Shown here: piece after piece, positions 43,501 through 51,978 of the stretch
Layout: the number at the start of each line of letters is the position of its first letter
How positions within the stretch are numbered: position 1 is the first letter of the stretch
NCBI RefSeq assembly: GCF_009557055.1
Contig: NZ_CP045649.1
Span: forward strand, 3,013,501 to 3,077,500
Direction of reading: 5' to 3'
Length of the DNA: 64,000 nucleotides
Source: Nocardioides sp. dk884
GTDB lineage: Bacteria > Actinomycetota > Actinomycetes > Propionibacteriales > Nocardioidaceae
The notes under the pieces: model-generated
Told to the model about the DNA's origin: nothing
Database searches by the model: none
What the model saw: the letters and a program-made list of their open reading frames with translations, nothing else
Translations under genes and position numbers: made by a program

Positions 43501-43833
43501 CTTGGTGGTGAAGGTCAGGCCGAGGACCTCCTCGGGGCGCACCTGGCCGGTGGCGACGAGGTAGACCACCCGGGCGGCCATCAGCGTGGTCTTGCCGGAC
43601 CCGGCGCCGGCGATGACGACGGCGGGGGCCAGCGGCGCGGAGATCGCGCGCCACTGCTGCTCGCTGGGCGCATAGGGGGTCTTCATGACCTCCTGGAGGT
43701 CCGCGGGGGTCTCGATGCGCAGCGGCGCCGGCCCGGTCGGCGCGGCGACGTGCTGGGTGTCGGTCGTGGGCACGCCGAGCAGCGGCACGTCGGTGTCCAG
43801 CAGGTCGTCGGCGGGTGGCTGGGGGGTCGTCAC
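40501..43833 (-). CDS. adnB: Helicase-nuclease subunit AdnB
   Basis: A 1110-residue SF1 helicase with a C-terminal RecB-like nuclease. Walker A is VVIAGAGSGKTTLMAARVV and the Walker B/DExx motif is VVLLDEYQDTSVAQATML. Later come NRRSDARILEVANRL, LLTVHRSKGLEWDAVFLVGV and EELRLGYVAFTRAAHSLAV. The nuclease core is GYLLVDWKTSRHQDAEPLQL and AIYRLAYAELHGV. There is no Fe-S Cys cluster in this subunit. GTG 43833 overlaps the TGA of adnA (GTGA), so the pair is translated together. With AdnA it resects double-strand breaks. Confidence 0.94.
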   Translation of the reverse strand: MTTPQPPADDLLDTDVPLLGVPTTDTQHVAAPTGPAPLRIETPADLQEVMKTPYAPSEQQWRAISAPLAPAVVIAGAGSGKTTLMAARVVYLVATGQVRPEEVLGLTFTTKAASELRQRIRAALRTAGVLEDPETRRPRPGEELEEVLEPTVLTYNAYAAQLLTEHGLRIGHEPDTRVITDAARYQLGARVVDRHTGSVAQLTDHPETAIQNLLALDGAMSEHLVGPDDVRRVDAEARRGFEAALAEERAGKDRTTYREPIEKAISAIDRRGELLGLVAGYRRLKRELGLMDFSDQIELGARLASEQPDVGALERAKFKVVLLDEYQDTSVAQATMLSRLFSGPTAAAGRGHAVTAVGDPNQAIYGWRGASVSNILNFADTFPAASGPVPTYPLTVNRRSDARILEVANRLAAPLYDKYDQVDPLEAKPGAEPGTVSAQVHPTHADELDALVAGVQAAHTGAWSDIGVLTRDNAHAEDVFDALTGAGIPVEIVGLSGLLRLPEVAEVVAVLHLMHDVTANAALLTLLSGPRWAVGPRDLRLLARRAEELAGGRVRGAEPATVTDHLVAITDGIDPAEIPCLDDALTDPGDPAEHPYSPEARERFALLAAELRMLRRHVGDPLLDLVRRIIDTTGVDIELASAVSDAAAARRDNLDLFVKAVADFEAVDGDVSLAALLAYLTAEDDQGNGLDVATPTEADSVKLLTVHRSKGLEWDAVFLVGVCESRFPSGRSRTLWTSSPSILPAPLRGDAADLPQLDGYDKAALAAYREATRAHDAEEELRLGYVAFTRAAHSLAVSSYCWSTRSTPFGPSAYQEVVREQLEAWGEPVEGWLVKPAKGDPNPYDEVDPSRPWPVTEAGMEAALRLEAARRLRAADPEAPDLDLDMVEAAVVAEWDAELERLLTEARRDRATEIEVELPSSLSATAAARLRDEPAEFARDLARPMPRRPSAAARFGTRFHAWVEARFGQQDLFDYDDLPGRADAGIDDDTDLKELITRFEHGPFGTRVPHQVEAPFALVLDGQVVRGRIDAVYTETAPDGAPGYLLVDWKTSRHQDAEPLQLAIYRLAYAELHGVPLERVRAAFFYVRTGELVEPGHLPGRVELEELFRP

Positions 43834-46800
43834 TGGTTGATCACCGCTCCGGCGCTCTTGATGGGGCACAACGAGACGAACGCGCAGTCGCGGCATTGCT
43901 GCCCGGCGACCGCGGGGAAGGACTCGCTGCGCAGCAGCGTCGCCACCCGGCCGAGGTGGCCGCGCAGCTCCTCGCGCGCCACCCCCTCGTCGGGCTGGGG
44001 GTCCTGGGGCTGGACGGTGGCGTGGGTGGCGTCGTCGAGCATGCCGAGCTGCACCAGCTCGGCCCCGCCGGCCCGCGGGCCCGCCGTGGGGGTGCCGACC
44101 TGCTCCTCGAGGACCCCGTCGACGGCGCCGGCGTCCACGGCGTACTGGTAGAGGCCGAGCTGGACGTTGCGCTGGACCGACTTGTTGGAGGGCTTGCCGC
44201 GTCCGGTCTTGAGGTCGACCACGACGACGTGACCGGCCCCGTCGAGCTCGAGGCGGTCGGCATAGCCGGTGAGCCGGACCTGCTCACCGCCATCGAGCTC
44301 GACCACTGTCGCGAAGTGCTGCTCGGTGGCGAGCAGGCGGCGGGGGTTGTCGTGGTGCCAGCGCAGGAACCGCGCCAGCGCGGTGCGGACCCGGGCGTGC
44401 TCGCGGGCCCGGGACCAGGGGGTGCGGAACTCCAGGCGCGGCCACACCTCCTCGACATGGGCCATCAGCAGGTCGGCGTCGTCGGGGCCGGCCGGGATCT
44501 CGCCGTCGGCGACGCGCTGGGCGAGGGCGTGCACGATCTGGCCGAGGTTGGCGGACTGGTGGGAGCGGGCGATGCCGCCGGCCTCGCGCTCCAGGAACCA
44601 CTGCATCGGGCAGACCAGCATCGACTCCAGCACGCTGGCCGAGATCGGCACCGGGCGCTCGGGGTCACGGATCGGCGCGGTCCCGCGGGTGGTGGCGCGG
44701 GTGCCCCACCACGACGACGGGTCGGCCTGGGGCACCAGGAGCCGGTCGCCGACCGTCTCGCGGGCCAGCCGCGCCAGCCGGCTCGCCGCGGCGGCGCGCA
44801 GCGGCTCGGAGGTCTCGGGGTCGGCGAGGGTGCGGCGCAGCTCGGCGACCAGGCCGTCCATCGACAGCGGCCGCGCGGGACGCCCGGTGACCTTCTCGAC
44901 GGTGACCCCGAGCTCGTCGAGGAACCGCGACGGCTGCTCCCCCTCGTCGTCGGGCGAGGCGACGGCGGTCACCACGAGCCGCTGGCGGGCGCGGGTGCAG
45001 GCGACGTAGAAGAGCCGTCGCTCCTCCATCAGCAGCTCGCGCACCGACACCGGCGGCACGATCCCGTCGGTGCCGATCCGGTCGGCCTGCAGCAGCGTGG
45101 CGCGGCGGCGCAGGTCGGGCCAGGCCTCCTCCTGCACGTGGGCGAGGACGACCAGGCGCCACTCGAGTCCCTTGGAGCGGTGCGCGGTGAGCAGCCGCAC
45201 CGCGGCGCCGCGGGCGCCGCGGTCGGCGAGGGTCTCCGCGGGGATCTGCTGGGCCACGAGCATCGCCAGGAAGTTGCGGACGCCGAGGTGGTCGCGCTGC
45301 TCCTCCGCGCGCGCCGCGAGCTCGAAGAGCGCGCAGATCGTGTCGAGGTCGCGGTGCGCGCGCCGGGCGCCGGGACCGCCGGCCTCGGCCGCTCGGCGCA
45401 GCCGCGCCGGCCAGCCGGTGCCGGACCACAGCGTCCACAGCACCTCCTCGGCCGAGGCACCGGCGCCGAGGTCGGCGCGGGCACCGGCGAGAAGCCCGGC
45501 CAGTGCGCGGGCGCGCGCGGCCTCGGGGCCCTCGACGCCGTCGAGGAAGGCAGCGTCGACCACGGCGAGGCGTACCAGCTCGCGCGAGGGCCGCGGCGAC
45601 TCGCCGGCCTCCGCGGCGCGGGCCTTCTCGCGCACCCGCAGCTGGCGTGCCAGTCGGCGCAGCTCGCCGGCGTCCATGCCGCCGAGCGGGCTGAGCAGCA
45701 GCGACTCGGCGCGGCCGGCATCGACCGGCTCGCGCTGGTCGGCGGGGTCGGGGCGGGCGCCGCGGCCCGCCGCCTCGCCGGGCTCCGCCGGCTCGCCCGG
45801 GTCCAGCTGGTCGGGCTCCTCGGGCTGCTCCTCGCCCAGCCCGATCACCACCCGCATCGCGTCGATCAGCGGCAGCACGGCGGGGTCGCGCACCAGCGGG
45901 ACCTCGTCGCTGGCGACCTCGACGGGTACGCCGGCGGCGCCGAGCGCGCGGCGCAGCGGCGGGATCGAGGTGCGCCCGGAGCGCACCAGCACCGCCATCT
46001 CGTCCCACCCGATGCCGTCCTCGAGGTGGGCGCGGCGCAGCAGGTCGGCGAGGTGCTCGGCCTCGGCCCGCTCGGTGTCGAAGGTGCGCACCACCACCTT
46101 GCCGGGGCCGTACGCCGCCCCCTCGCTGCGCGGGTTCAAGAAGGCCTCGCGGGCCGCGGCGTCGATGCTGCCGGGCAGCGCCAGGCGCCGCGCGACGCGC
46201 TGGGAGGCCAGCAGCAGGCGCGGACCGAAGCGGCGGGTGGTGCGCAGCGCGATCACGTCGGCGGGGCGGCCGTCGCGACGCGGGAACGCGGCCGGGAAGT
46301 CGAGGATGCCGCGCACCTCGGCGCCGCGGAAGGCGTAGATCGACTGGTGCGGGTCGCCCACCACGGTGAGGTTGCGGCCGTCGCCGGCGATCGCGCGCAG
46401 CAGCGCGACCTGGCCGGGGTCGGTGTCTTGGTACTCGTCGACGAAGACGTGGGAGAAGCGGGCGCGCAGCTCGTCGCGGTGCACCTCGGCCTCGATGGTG
46501 GCGCGCCGGATCAGGTCGGCGTAGTCGGTCGCGCCCTGGGCGTCGAGGTTGGTGAGGTACTGGTCGAGGAACAGCCCGGCGGCGAGCAGCTCGGGCAGGT
46601 CGTGCGCGCGGCCGAGGGCGCTCAGCTCGGTGCCGTCGAGGCCCTTCTCCCGGGCGCGCGCCAGCACCATGTGCACCTCACGGGCGAAGCCGCGGGTGCC
46701 GAGCGCGCGCGACAGCGACTCGGGCCAGGTCACCGACTCGGGGCTGTCGGTGAGCAGCTCGCGCAGCACGACGTCCTGCTCGGGCGCGCTGAGGAGGCGC

Positions 46801-47165
46801 AGCGGTGCCTCGTAGAGCTCGGCGGGAGCGTAGGCGCGGATCAGGCCGTAGGCGAAGGAGTGGAACGTCGAGCTGAGCGTGGTGGCGGTCGTGCGGCCCA
46901 GCCGGGCGGTCACCCGGTCGCGCAGCTGCTCGGCGGCCTTGCGCGAGAAGGTCAGCGCGAGCACGCCCTCGGGACGCGCCCCGCGCTCCTCGATGCGGTC
47001 CACGATCGCCTCGACCAGCGTGGTGGTCTTGCCGGTGCCGGGACCGGCCAGGACCAGCAACGGCCCGCCGGGGTGGTCCACGACGCGCTGCTGGTGCTCG
47101 TCGAGGGTCGGGACCGGGCCGGCGACAGGCGGACGCACCAGGCGGTAGGTCGTCGTCGCTCGCAT
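43830..47165 (-). CDS. adnA: Helicase-nuclease subunit AdnA (Fe-S-containing)
   Basis: A 1111-residue protein of the same SF1-plus-nuclease design. Walker A is LVLAGPGTGKTTTLVEAIV, the DExx motif is FVDEYQDTDPGQVALLRAI, and GDPHQSIYAFRGAEV follows. The C-terminal nuclease has VVVVDLKTGRGKPSNKSVQR. Four Cys in LVCPMQWFLE and QQCRDCAFVSLCP match a 4Fe-4S cluster around the nuclease. AdnAB is the actinobacterial end-resection machine. ATG 47165 is used; adnB overlaps its stop. Confidence 0.94.
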   Translation of the reverse strand: MRATTTYRLVRPPVAGPVPTLDEHQQRVVDHPGGPLLVLAGPGTGKTTTLVEAIVDRIEERGARPEGVLALTFSRKAAEQLRDRVTARLGRTTATTLSSTFHSFAYGLIRAYAPAELYEAPLRLLSAPEQDVVLRELLTDSPESVTWPESLSRALGTRGFAREVHMVLARAREKGLDGTELSALGRAHDLPELLAAGLFLDQYLTNLDAQGATDYADLIRRATIEAEVHRDELRARFSHVFVDEYQDTDPGQVALLRAIAGDGRNLTVVGDPHQSIYAFRGAEVRGILDFPAAFPRRDGRPADVIALRTTRRFGPRLLLASQRVARRLALPGSIDAAAREAFLNPRSEGAAYGPGKVVVRTFDTERAEAEHLADLLRRAHLEDGIGWDEMAVLVRSGRTSIPPLRRALGAAGVPVEVASDEVPLVRDPAVLPLIDAMRVVIGLGEEQPEEPDQLDPGEPAEPGEAAGRGARPDPADQREPVDAGRAESLLLSPLGGMDAGELRRLARQLRVREKARAAEAGESPRPSRELVRLAVVDAAFLDGVEGPEAARARALAGLLAGARADLGAGASAEEVLWTLWSGTGWPARLRRAAEAGGPGARRAHRDLDTICALFELAARAEEQRDHLGVRNFLAMLVAQQIPAETLADRGARGAAVRLLTAHRSKGLEWRLVVLAHVQEEAWPDLRRRATLLQADRIGTDGIVPPVSVRELLMEERRLFYVACTRARQRLVVTAVASPDDEGEQPSRFLDELGVTVEKVTGRPARPLSMDGLVAELRRTLADPETSEPLRAAAASRLARLARETVGDRLLVPQADPSSWWGTRATTRGTAPIRDPERPVPISASVLESMLVCPMQWFLEREAGGIARSHQSANLGQIVHALAQRVADGEIPAGPDDADLLMAHVEEVWPRLEFRTPWSRAREHARVRTALARFLRWHHDNPRRLLATEQHFATVVELDGGEQVRLTGYADRLELDGAGHVVVVDLKTGRGKPSNKSVQRNVQLGLYQYAVDAGAVDGVLEEQVGTPTAGPRAGGAELVQLGMLDDATHATVQPQDPQPDEGVAREELRGHLGRVATLLRSESFPAVAGQQCRDCAFVSLCPIKSAGAVINQ

Positions 47166-47248
47166 GCCCCCATTCGACCATCCGGGACCGACAGTCCTGT
47201 CGAGAGTTGCCGTTCCGGGCCTGTCGCAGACGGTGGCAGGGTGCGGGC

Positions 47249-48406
47249 ATGACCGACGGACCCCTCAGCGACCTGCTCGTCCTCGACCTCACCCGCGCGC
47301 TCGCGGGCCCGCACGCCGCGATGATGCTCGGGGACATGGGCGCCCGCGTGATCAAGGTGGAGTCGCCCACCGGTGACGACACCCGGTCGTGGGGCCCGCC
47401 CTTCGTCGGGGAGCCGGGTGAGCAGGAGTCGACGTACTTCATGTCGGCGAACCGCAACAAGGAGTCGATCGTCCTCGACCTCAAGGCCGAGGCGGACCGC
47501 GACGTGCTGGCCCGGCTCGTCGAGCGTGCCGACGTGCTGATGGAGAACTTCCGCGTCGGGGTCCTGGACCGTCTCGGCTTCTCCGTCGAGCGGCTGCACG
47601 AGCTCAACCCGCGCCTCATCGTCCTCTCGATCACCGGGTTCGGCCACGACGGACCCGAGGCGAAGCGGGCCGGCTACGACCAGATCGCCCAGGGCGAGGG
47701 CGGGCTGATGTCGCTCACCGGCACCGCCGCCCCCACCAAGGTCGGGGTCCCGATCGCCGACCTGCTGGCCGGCATGAACGGCGCGTACGGCGTGCTCGCC
47801 GCGCTGCACGAGCGCGAGCGCACCGGGCTCGGCCGGGTGGTGCGGACCTCGCTGCTGGCCGGCATGGTCGGCGTGCACGCCTTCCAGGGCACCCGGTGGA
47901 CGGTCGCGAAGGAGGTGCCCGGGCTCGCCGGCGACCACCACCCCTCGATCGCGCCGTACGGCATGTTCGCGACCGCGAGCGCGCCGATCCAGATCGCCTG
48001 CGGCTCCGAGGGGCTGTGGCGTGCCCTGTGCACCGCGCTCGGCCTGGACGCCGCCGAGGAGCGGTTCGCCACCAACCCGCAGCGCGTGGCGCACCGCGAC
48101 GAGCTAATCGCCGTGCTCGAGGGGCTCTTCGCCGCCCAGCCGGCCGAGCACTGGCTGGCGCTGCTCGCCGATGCCGGCATCCCGTCGGGCAAGGTGCGCT
48201 CCCTCGACGACGTCTACGCCTGGGAGCAGACCCGCTCGCAGGGCCTGCTGCTCTCGGTCGAGCACGCCACCCAGGGCACCGTGGAGCTGCCGGGCTCGCC
48301 GATCCGCTTCGACGACAACCCGTTCTCCGGCGGCCGCTCGGCGCACACCGCTCCCCCGACCCTCGACCAGCACGGTCCGGCGATCCGGGAGTGGCTCGAC
48401 TCCTGA
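47249..48406 (+). CDS. Family III CoA-transferase (CaiB/BaiF)
   Basis: A 385-residue CoA-transferase of family III. Motifs include LVLDLTRALAGPHAAMMLGDM, GARVIKVESP, SANRNKESIVLDLK (with the conserved active-site Asp lying later) and YDQIAQGEGGLMSLTG. The C-terminal part carries SEGLWRALCTALGL. It moves CoA between carboxylic acids. The specificity cannot be read. ATG 47249 is used; it is divergent from adnA. Confidence 0.92.
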   Translation: MTDGPLSDLLVLDLTRALAGPHAAMMLGDMGARVIKVESPTGDDTRSWGPPFVGEPGEQESTYFMSANRNKESIVLDLKAEADRDVLARLVERADVLMENFRVGVLDRLGFSVERLHELNPRLIVLSITGFGHDGPEAKRAGYDQIAQGEGGLMSLTGTAAPTKVGVPIADLLAGMNGAYGVLAALHERERTGLGRVVRTSLLAGMVGVHAFQGTRWTVAKEVPGLAGDHHPSIAPYGMFATASAPIQIACGSEGLWRALCTALGLDAAEERFATNPQRVAHRDELIAVLEGLFAAQPAEHWLALLADAGIPSGKVRSLDDVYAWEQTRSQGLLLSVEHATQGTVELPGSPIRFDDNPFSGGRSAHTAPPTLDQHGPAIREWLDS

Positions 48407-48450
48407 GCAGCCCCCTCCCCGCCGCGGCGCCGGACTGCCACGATGGCGAG

Positions 48451-49044
48451 GTGACCCAGACGCGCACCGTGGCGATCCTCGCCTTCGACGACATGGAGGT
48501 CCTCGACTACGCGGGACCCTACGAGGTGTTCAACGTGGCCGGCGAGCTGACCGACCCGGCCGCCTTCGAGGTCGTGCCGGTCTCGGTCGACGGGGCGCCG
48601 GTGAGCGGTCGCGGCGGCTTCACGGTCGTCCCGCGGCACGGCCTCGAGGACTGCCCGCCGACCGACCTGCTCGTGGTCCCCGGCGGGTCCGGCTCCCGGG
48701 CGCTGGTCGGCGACGAGAAGGTGCTGGCCTGGCTGCGCGACCGCGCCGCCGAGGTGGAGCTGCTGATGTCGGTGTGCACCGGTTCGATGGTGCTTGCCGC
48801 CGCGGGGCTGCTGCGCGGGCGGCACGCGACGACCCACCACACGACGTACGACGAGCTGGCGGCGATCGACCCCACGGTGCGGGTCGATCGCGGCCCCCGG
48901 TTCGTGCGCAGCGACGAGCGGCTGTGGACCTCCGCCGGCGTCTCGGCCGGCATCGACCTGTCGCTGCGGGTGGTGCGCGAGCTCGCCGGCGTGGCGGCGT
49001 ACGACGCGACGGTCGCGGAGATGGAGTGGATGTGGCGCTCCTAG
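48451..49044 (+). CDS. DJ-1/PfpI family protein (GATase-like)
   Basis: A 197-residue DJ-1/PfpI fold protein. The nucleophile elbow is LMSVCTGSMVLAAAGLL with the reactive Cys. An acidic residue in the early strand (DDMEVLDYAGPYEVFNVAGE) and TTHHTTYDELAAIDP complete the active-site region. It resembles the N-terminal part of GATase-like AraC regulators but has no DNA-binding domain. GTG 48451 is used. It is 44 bp from the CoA-transferase gene and may form an operon with it. Confidence 0.88.
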   Translation: MTQTRTVAILAFDDMEVLDYAGPYEVFNVAGELTDPAAFEVVPVSVDGAPVSGRGGFTVVPRHGLEDCPPTDLLVVPGGSGSRALVGDEKVLAWLRDRAAEVELLMSVCTGSMVLAAAGLLRGRHATTHHTTYDELAAIDPTVRVDRGPRFVRSDERLWTSAGVSAGIDLSLRVVRELAGVAAYDATVAEMEWMWRS

Positions 49045-49072
49045 GCCCGGTCCCCCGCCGTACGCCGGGCGC

Positions 49073-49633
49073 TCAGGCGGGGCCGCGCTCCTCGACGGGC
49101 GTGTCGCGGTAGTCGGCCCAGGCCCGCGCGAGCTCCGCGCGTGAGCCGCCCGGGTGCGCGGCGTACCAACGGCGGGTGAACCGGTTGAGCTCGAACTGCT
49201 CACCGATCTCCTCGGGCGGACGGTCGCGGGTCGCGTGCCACACACGCAGGGCGTCGCCCAGGGTCGTGGTGCCGTCGGCCGCGGCGATCATCTCGCGCAT
49301 CGGCCTGTCGAAGCCGAACCCGTCACCGACCTGGGCGGTGAACCAGGCGCGGAGCACCTGGCTGCACCGCTGCCCGGGCGGGATCAGCGTGGCCTCCGAG
49401 AGCGGTCCGCGCAGCTGGGTCCCGGTGGTCCGGCGAGCCGGCGCCGCCTCGGGGACCGCGACGCCGTCCAGGACCGCGCAGACGCGCTCGACGATCTCGG
49501 CCTTCGCGCCGGCCGCGCTCACCCCGAGCGCGCGGGCGAACGCCGCGAGCTCGTCCTTGCGCCAGTACCAGCGACGAAGCTCGTGCGCGGACATCGACGC
49601 CTCGAGCGCCGGACGGCGCCGGGGGTTCTCCAC
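49073..49633 (-). CDS. SAP-domain / DUF6434-type protein
   Basis: A 186-residue protein. The N-terminal SAP-like domain is RRPALEASMSAHELRRWYWR, then KDELAAFARALGVSAAGAKA. A DUF6434-type C-terminal part has FTAQVGDGFGFDRPMREMIA and FELNRFTRRWYAAHPGGSRA. GTG 49633 is preferred because GGAAGGAT lies 9 bases upstream; ATG 49594 is the alternative. SAP domains bind DNA or RNA. The function of the whole protein is unknown. It is convergent with the PfpI gene. Confidence 0.75.
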   Translation of the reverse strand: MENPRRRPALEASMSAHELRRWYWRKDELAAFARALGVSAAGAKAEIVERVCAVLDGVAVPEAAPARRTTGTQLRGPLSEATLIPPGQRCSQVLRAWFTAQVGDGFGFDRPMREMIAAADGTTTLGDALRVWHATRDRPPEEIGEQFELNRFTRRWYAAHPGGSRAELARAWADYRDTPVEERGPA

Positions 49634-49663
49634 GCGCACGATCCTTCCAGACAGCGGTCGCGC

Positions 49664-49707
49664 CACCATTGGCGCCGACTCGGCGCACCATTGGCGCCGA
49701 CTCGGCG
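49664..49707. repeat. 22-bp tandem hairpin repeat, two perfect units
   Basis: Two identical 22-bp units (49664-49685 and 49686-49707), each with the hairpin GCGCCGACTCGGCGC plus an ACCATTG-like spacer. They belong to the same family as the arrays at 19762 and 21625. They lie between the SAP gene and the terminator of the barbiturase gene. Confidence 0.9.
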
Positions 49708-49713
49708 CAACAG

Positions 49714-49750
49714 TCAGGGCCCGGACCGCGCGGAGGCGGCCGGGCCCTGA
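49714..49750 (-). terminator. Hairpin terminator of the barbiturase-carbamate kinase genes
   Basis: A perfect 11-bp stem (TCAGGGCCCGG with CCGGGCCCTGA) with a GC-rich inner loop. It is 35 bp after the barbiturase stop on the minus strand and adjacent to the 22-bp repeat array. It has no U-run. Confidence 0.6.
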
Positions 49751-49785
49751 GAGGTGCTGCAGGTGGTGCAGGTGGTGCGGGGCGC

Positions 49786-50892
49786 TCAGCCCAGGTCGAC
49801 GATGGCGGCGACCGGGCCGCCGCCCTCGGGGCCCTGGTGGGCTGCGGAGACCGACACGAAGACGGCCGGGTCGCCGGTCACGGCCGCGGTCACGCCGCCG
49901 ACGCAGGACTTGATCTGGCGGTGCCAGTGCACGTCGGAGTCGTCGAGCATCGCGTTGCGGCGACCCCGGACGGTGCCGTCCTGGGAGGCCTCGCACTTGA
50001 GGAACACGTTGACCAGCTTGTCGCCGAGGTCGCTGTGGTGCGGGCGCTCGGGGAGGTCGAGGCCGGCGTCCTTGATCGCGTTCCAGATGCCGTCGGCGTC
50101 GAGGGCGTCGTTCATCACCGAGTGCCCGATGCGGTAGCGACCGCCGACACCCGTCGCGTTGCCGACCACGACCACCTGGGCCTGGTCGAGCTCGACGCCG
50201 GAGGAGCACGAGGCGACCGCGGAGTACAGCTCGCGGCTGTGCATGACGTCCTCGTCGGTCGGCATCTCGATCTCGCCGAGGGCGACCGCGATGCCGAGCG
50301 CCGTGACGCCGTTGGAGAGGTCCATCGACTCGTGGGTGTGCTCGGTCCACACGGTCTTGCCGCGCGACTTGGCGTCGCGGATCGTGTGGATGGTCAGCAG
50401 CGGGGTCTTGGTCTGCACGTAGTGCACGTCGGCGGGGTCGGTGATCCCGGCGCGCTCCATGGCGACCTTCACCGCGTCGGCGACCTTGCTGATCATCGGC
50501 GTACGGCCGATCTCCTCGGGCAGCAGCTGCTCGCTCATCGCGAAGCCGACGGTGAGGCGCTGCTCCTCGCGCGAGGGGTGGTCCGCGGGCACGTCGGTGG
50601 TCGCGAAGATCGTCGCGTGCGGGCTGATCACGCCGTCGGTGCCGCCGGACCACACGATCGGGACCTGCTTGACCTGCTCCGCCGGGGCGCCCTTCTCGAT
50701 GAGCACCTCGCGGAACGCCCGGTCGGCGATGATCCGGGTGTAGTCGTTGACTCCACCGTTGCCCTCGGTCTTGCCGATGATCGCGATGACGCGGTCGGCC
50801 TTCATCACGCCCTCGTCGATGAGCTTCGCGAGCTCGGAGGCGTCGGCGACGGAGTGGATCGGGACCTTGCGTACTTCGATGGCGTCGGGCAA
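49786..50892 (-). CDS. Ring-opening amidohydrolase, barbiturase / cyanuric acid hydrolase family
   Basis: A 368-residue protein of the AtzD/TrzD/barbiturase family, which opens cyclic amide rings with three internal Lys-Ser repeats. The repeats are seen at [40 protein letters not shown] with [17 protein letters not shown], and [20 protein letters not shown] with [17 protein letters not shown] cannot tell barbiturate from cyanurate. The start is TTG 50892 after GGAAGGAAG; no ATG or GTG gives the full domain. It is followed by the terminator at 49714. The carbamate kinase gene lies 53 bp upstream. Confidence 0.87.
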   Translation of the reverse strand: MPDAIEVRKVPIHSVADASELAKLIDEGVMKADRVIAIIGKTEGNGGVNDYTRIIADRAFREVLIEKGAPAEQVKQVPIVWSGGTDGVISPHATIFATTDVPADHPSREEQRLTVGFAMSEQLLPEEIGRTPMISKVADAVKVAMERAGITDPADVHYVQTKTPLLTIHTIRDAKSRGKTVWTEHTHESMDLSNGVTALGIAVALGEIEMPTDEDVMHSRELYSAVASCSSGVELDQAQVVVVGNATGVGGRYRIGHSVMNDALDADGIWNAIKDAGLDLPERPHHSDLGDKLVNVFLKCEASQDGTVRGRRNAMLDDSDVHWHRQIKSCVGGVTAAVTGDPAVFVSVSAAHQGPEGGGPVAAIVDLG

Positions 50893-50945
50893 TGGACTTC
50901 CTTCCGGTAGGGGCGGTGCGGTGGTGGGATGTGGGACGGCCGGGA

Positions 50946-51884
50946 TCACCCGGGCACGACGACGGTGCCGACGCCGGACCCGGTGACTGCCTCGGTGATC
51001 AGGTCGAGACGGGTGATGACGGCGCGCTCTCCGCCGCGCTCGACGAACCGGCAGGCCGCGTCGACCTTCGGTCCCATCGAGCCGGAGCCGAAGTGGCCCT
51101 CGGCGGCGAGCTCGCGCATGCGGGTCACGGTGACCTCGCCGAGCGGCTCCTCCTGGGGCGTGCCGTAGTGCAGGACAGCGGCCGGTACGTCGGTCGCCAC
51201 GACCATCACCTCGGCGCCCACGTGGCGGGCCAGGAGCGCCGCCGCGAGGTCCTTGTCGATGACCGCCTCGACTCCGCGCAGGCTCCCGTCGGGCTCGGCG
51301 ACGACGGGGATGCCGCCGCCGCCCGCCGCGACCACGACGAACCCGGCGTCGACCAGCGCGGTGATGGCGGGCGCGTCGATGATCTCGAGCGGCTCCGGCG
51401 AGGCGACCACCCGGCGCCAGCCCTTCGAGCCCCGGTCCTCCCAGGTCTCGCCGTGCTCGACGAGCACCCGGGCCTCCTCGGCCGGCAGGTAGCGACCGAT
51501 CGGCTTCGCGGGGTTGATGAAGCCGGGGTCGCTGGCGGAGACGCGGGTGCGGGTCACGAGAGCGGCGGCACGACGCGTCTCCCCGGCCCGGGTGAGCGCG
51601 GCGTCGAGGGCGTCGATCAGCACGAAGCCGAGCGTCGCCTGGGTCTGCGCGCCGCACCAGTCGAGCGGGACGGGCGGGACGACGGGGGCGGCGAGCTCGT
51701 TCTTGACCAGCAGGTTGCCCACCTGGGGTCCGTTGCCGTGGGTGACCACCACGTCGACCCCCGCGGCCACGAGCGTGGCGATCGAGCCGGCGGCAAGCGT
51801 CGCGGCACCGATCTGGTCGTCGGCGCGGACACGCCCGTCGGCATTGGCCATGGCGTTTCCGCCCAGTGCAAGCAGGACCCTCAT
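50946..51884 (-). CDS. arcC: Carbamate kinase
   Basis: A 312-residue amino-acid-kinase-fold enzyme. It has [108 protein letters not shown] and [20 protein letters not shown]. It makes ATP from carbamoyl phosphate, or the reverse. No arginine deiminase genes are nearby. It is on the same strand and 53 bp from the barbiturase-like gene, so the two probably form an operon. Confidence 0.93.
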   Translation of the reverse strand: MRVLLALGGNAMANADGRVRADDQIGAATLAAGSIATLVAAGVDVVVTHGNGPQVGNLLVKNELAAPVVPPVPLDWCGAQTQATLGFVLIDALDAALTRAGETRRAAALVTRTRVSASDPGFINPAKPIGRYLPAEEARVLVEHGETWEDRGSKGWRRVVASPEPLEIIDAPAITALVDAGFVVVAAGGGGIPVVAEPDGSLRGVEAVIDKDLAAALLARHVGAEVMVVATDVPAAVLHYGTPQEEPLGEVTVTRMRELAAEGHFGSGSMGPKVDAACRFVERGGERAVITRLDLITEAVTGSGVGTVVVPG

Positions 51885-51978
51885 GCGTCGAACCTAGTGA
51901 CGCCAGCCACCCCGGAGCAGGGCAACTTGACCCAAGGGATCGCCTGCTCGGTGGCAGGTGTTGCCAACAGGCGCCGCC

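Noticed and set aside
41455..44151. 898-residue open frame opposite adnB
   Set aside because: An antisense shadow with low-complexity composition.
43815..47252. 1145-residue open frame on the plus strand
   Set aside because: It lies entirely opposite adnA, whose motifs are clear. It arises from third-position GC bias.
51959..51969. TGTTGCCAACA palindrome between the antiporter and carbamate kinase genes
   Set aside because: Five-base arms in a 94-bp gap are weak evidence, and no matching site was noticed elsewhere.
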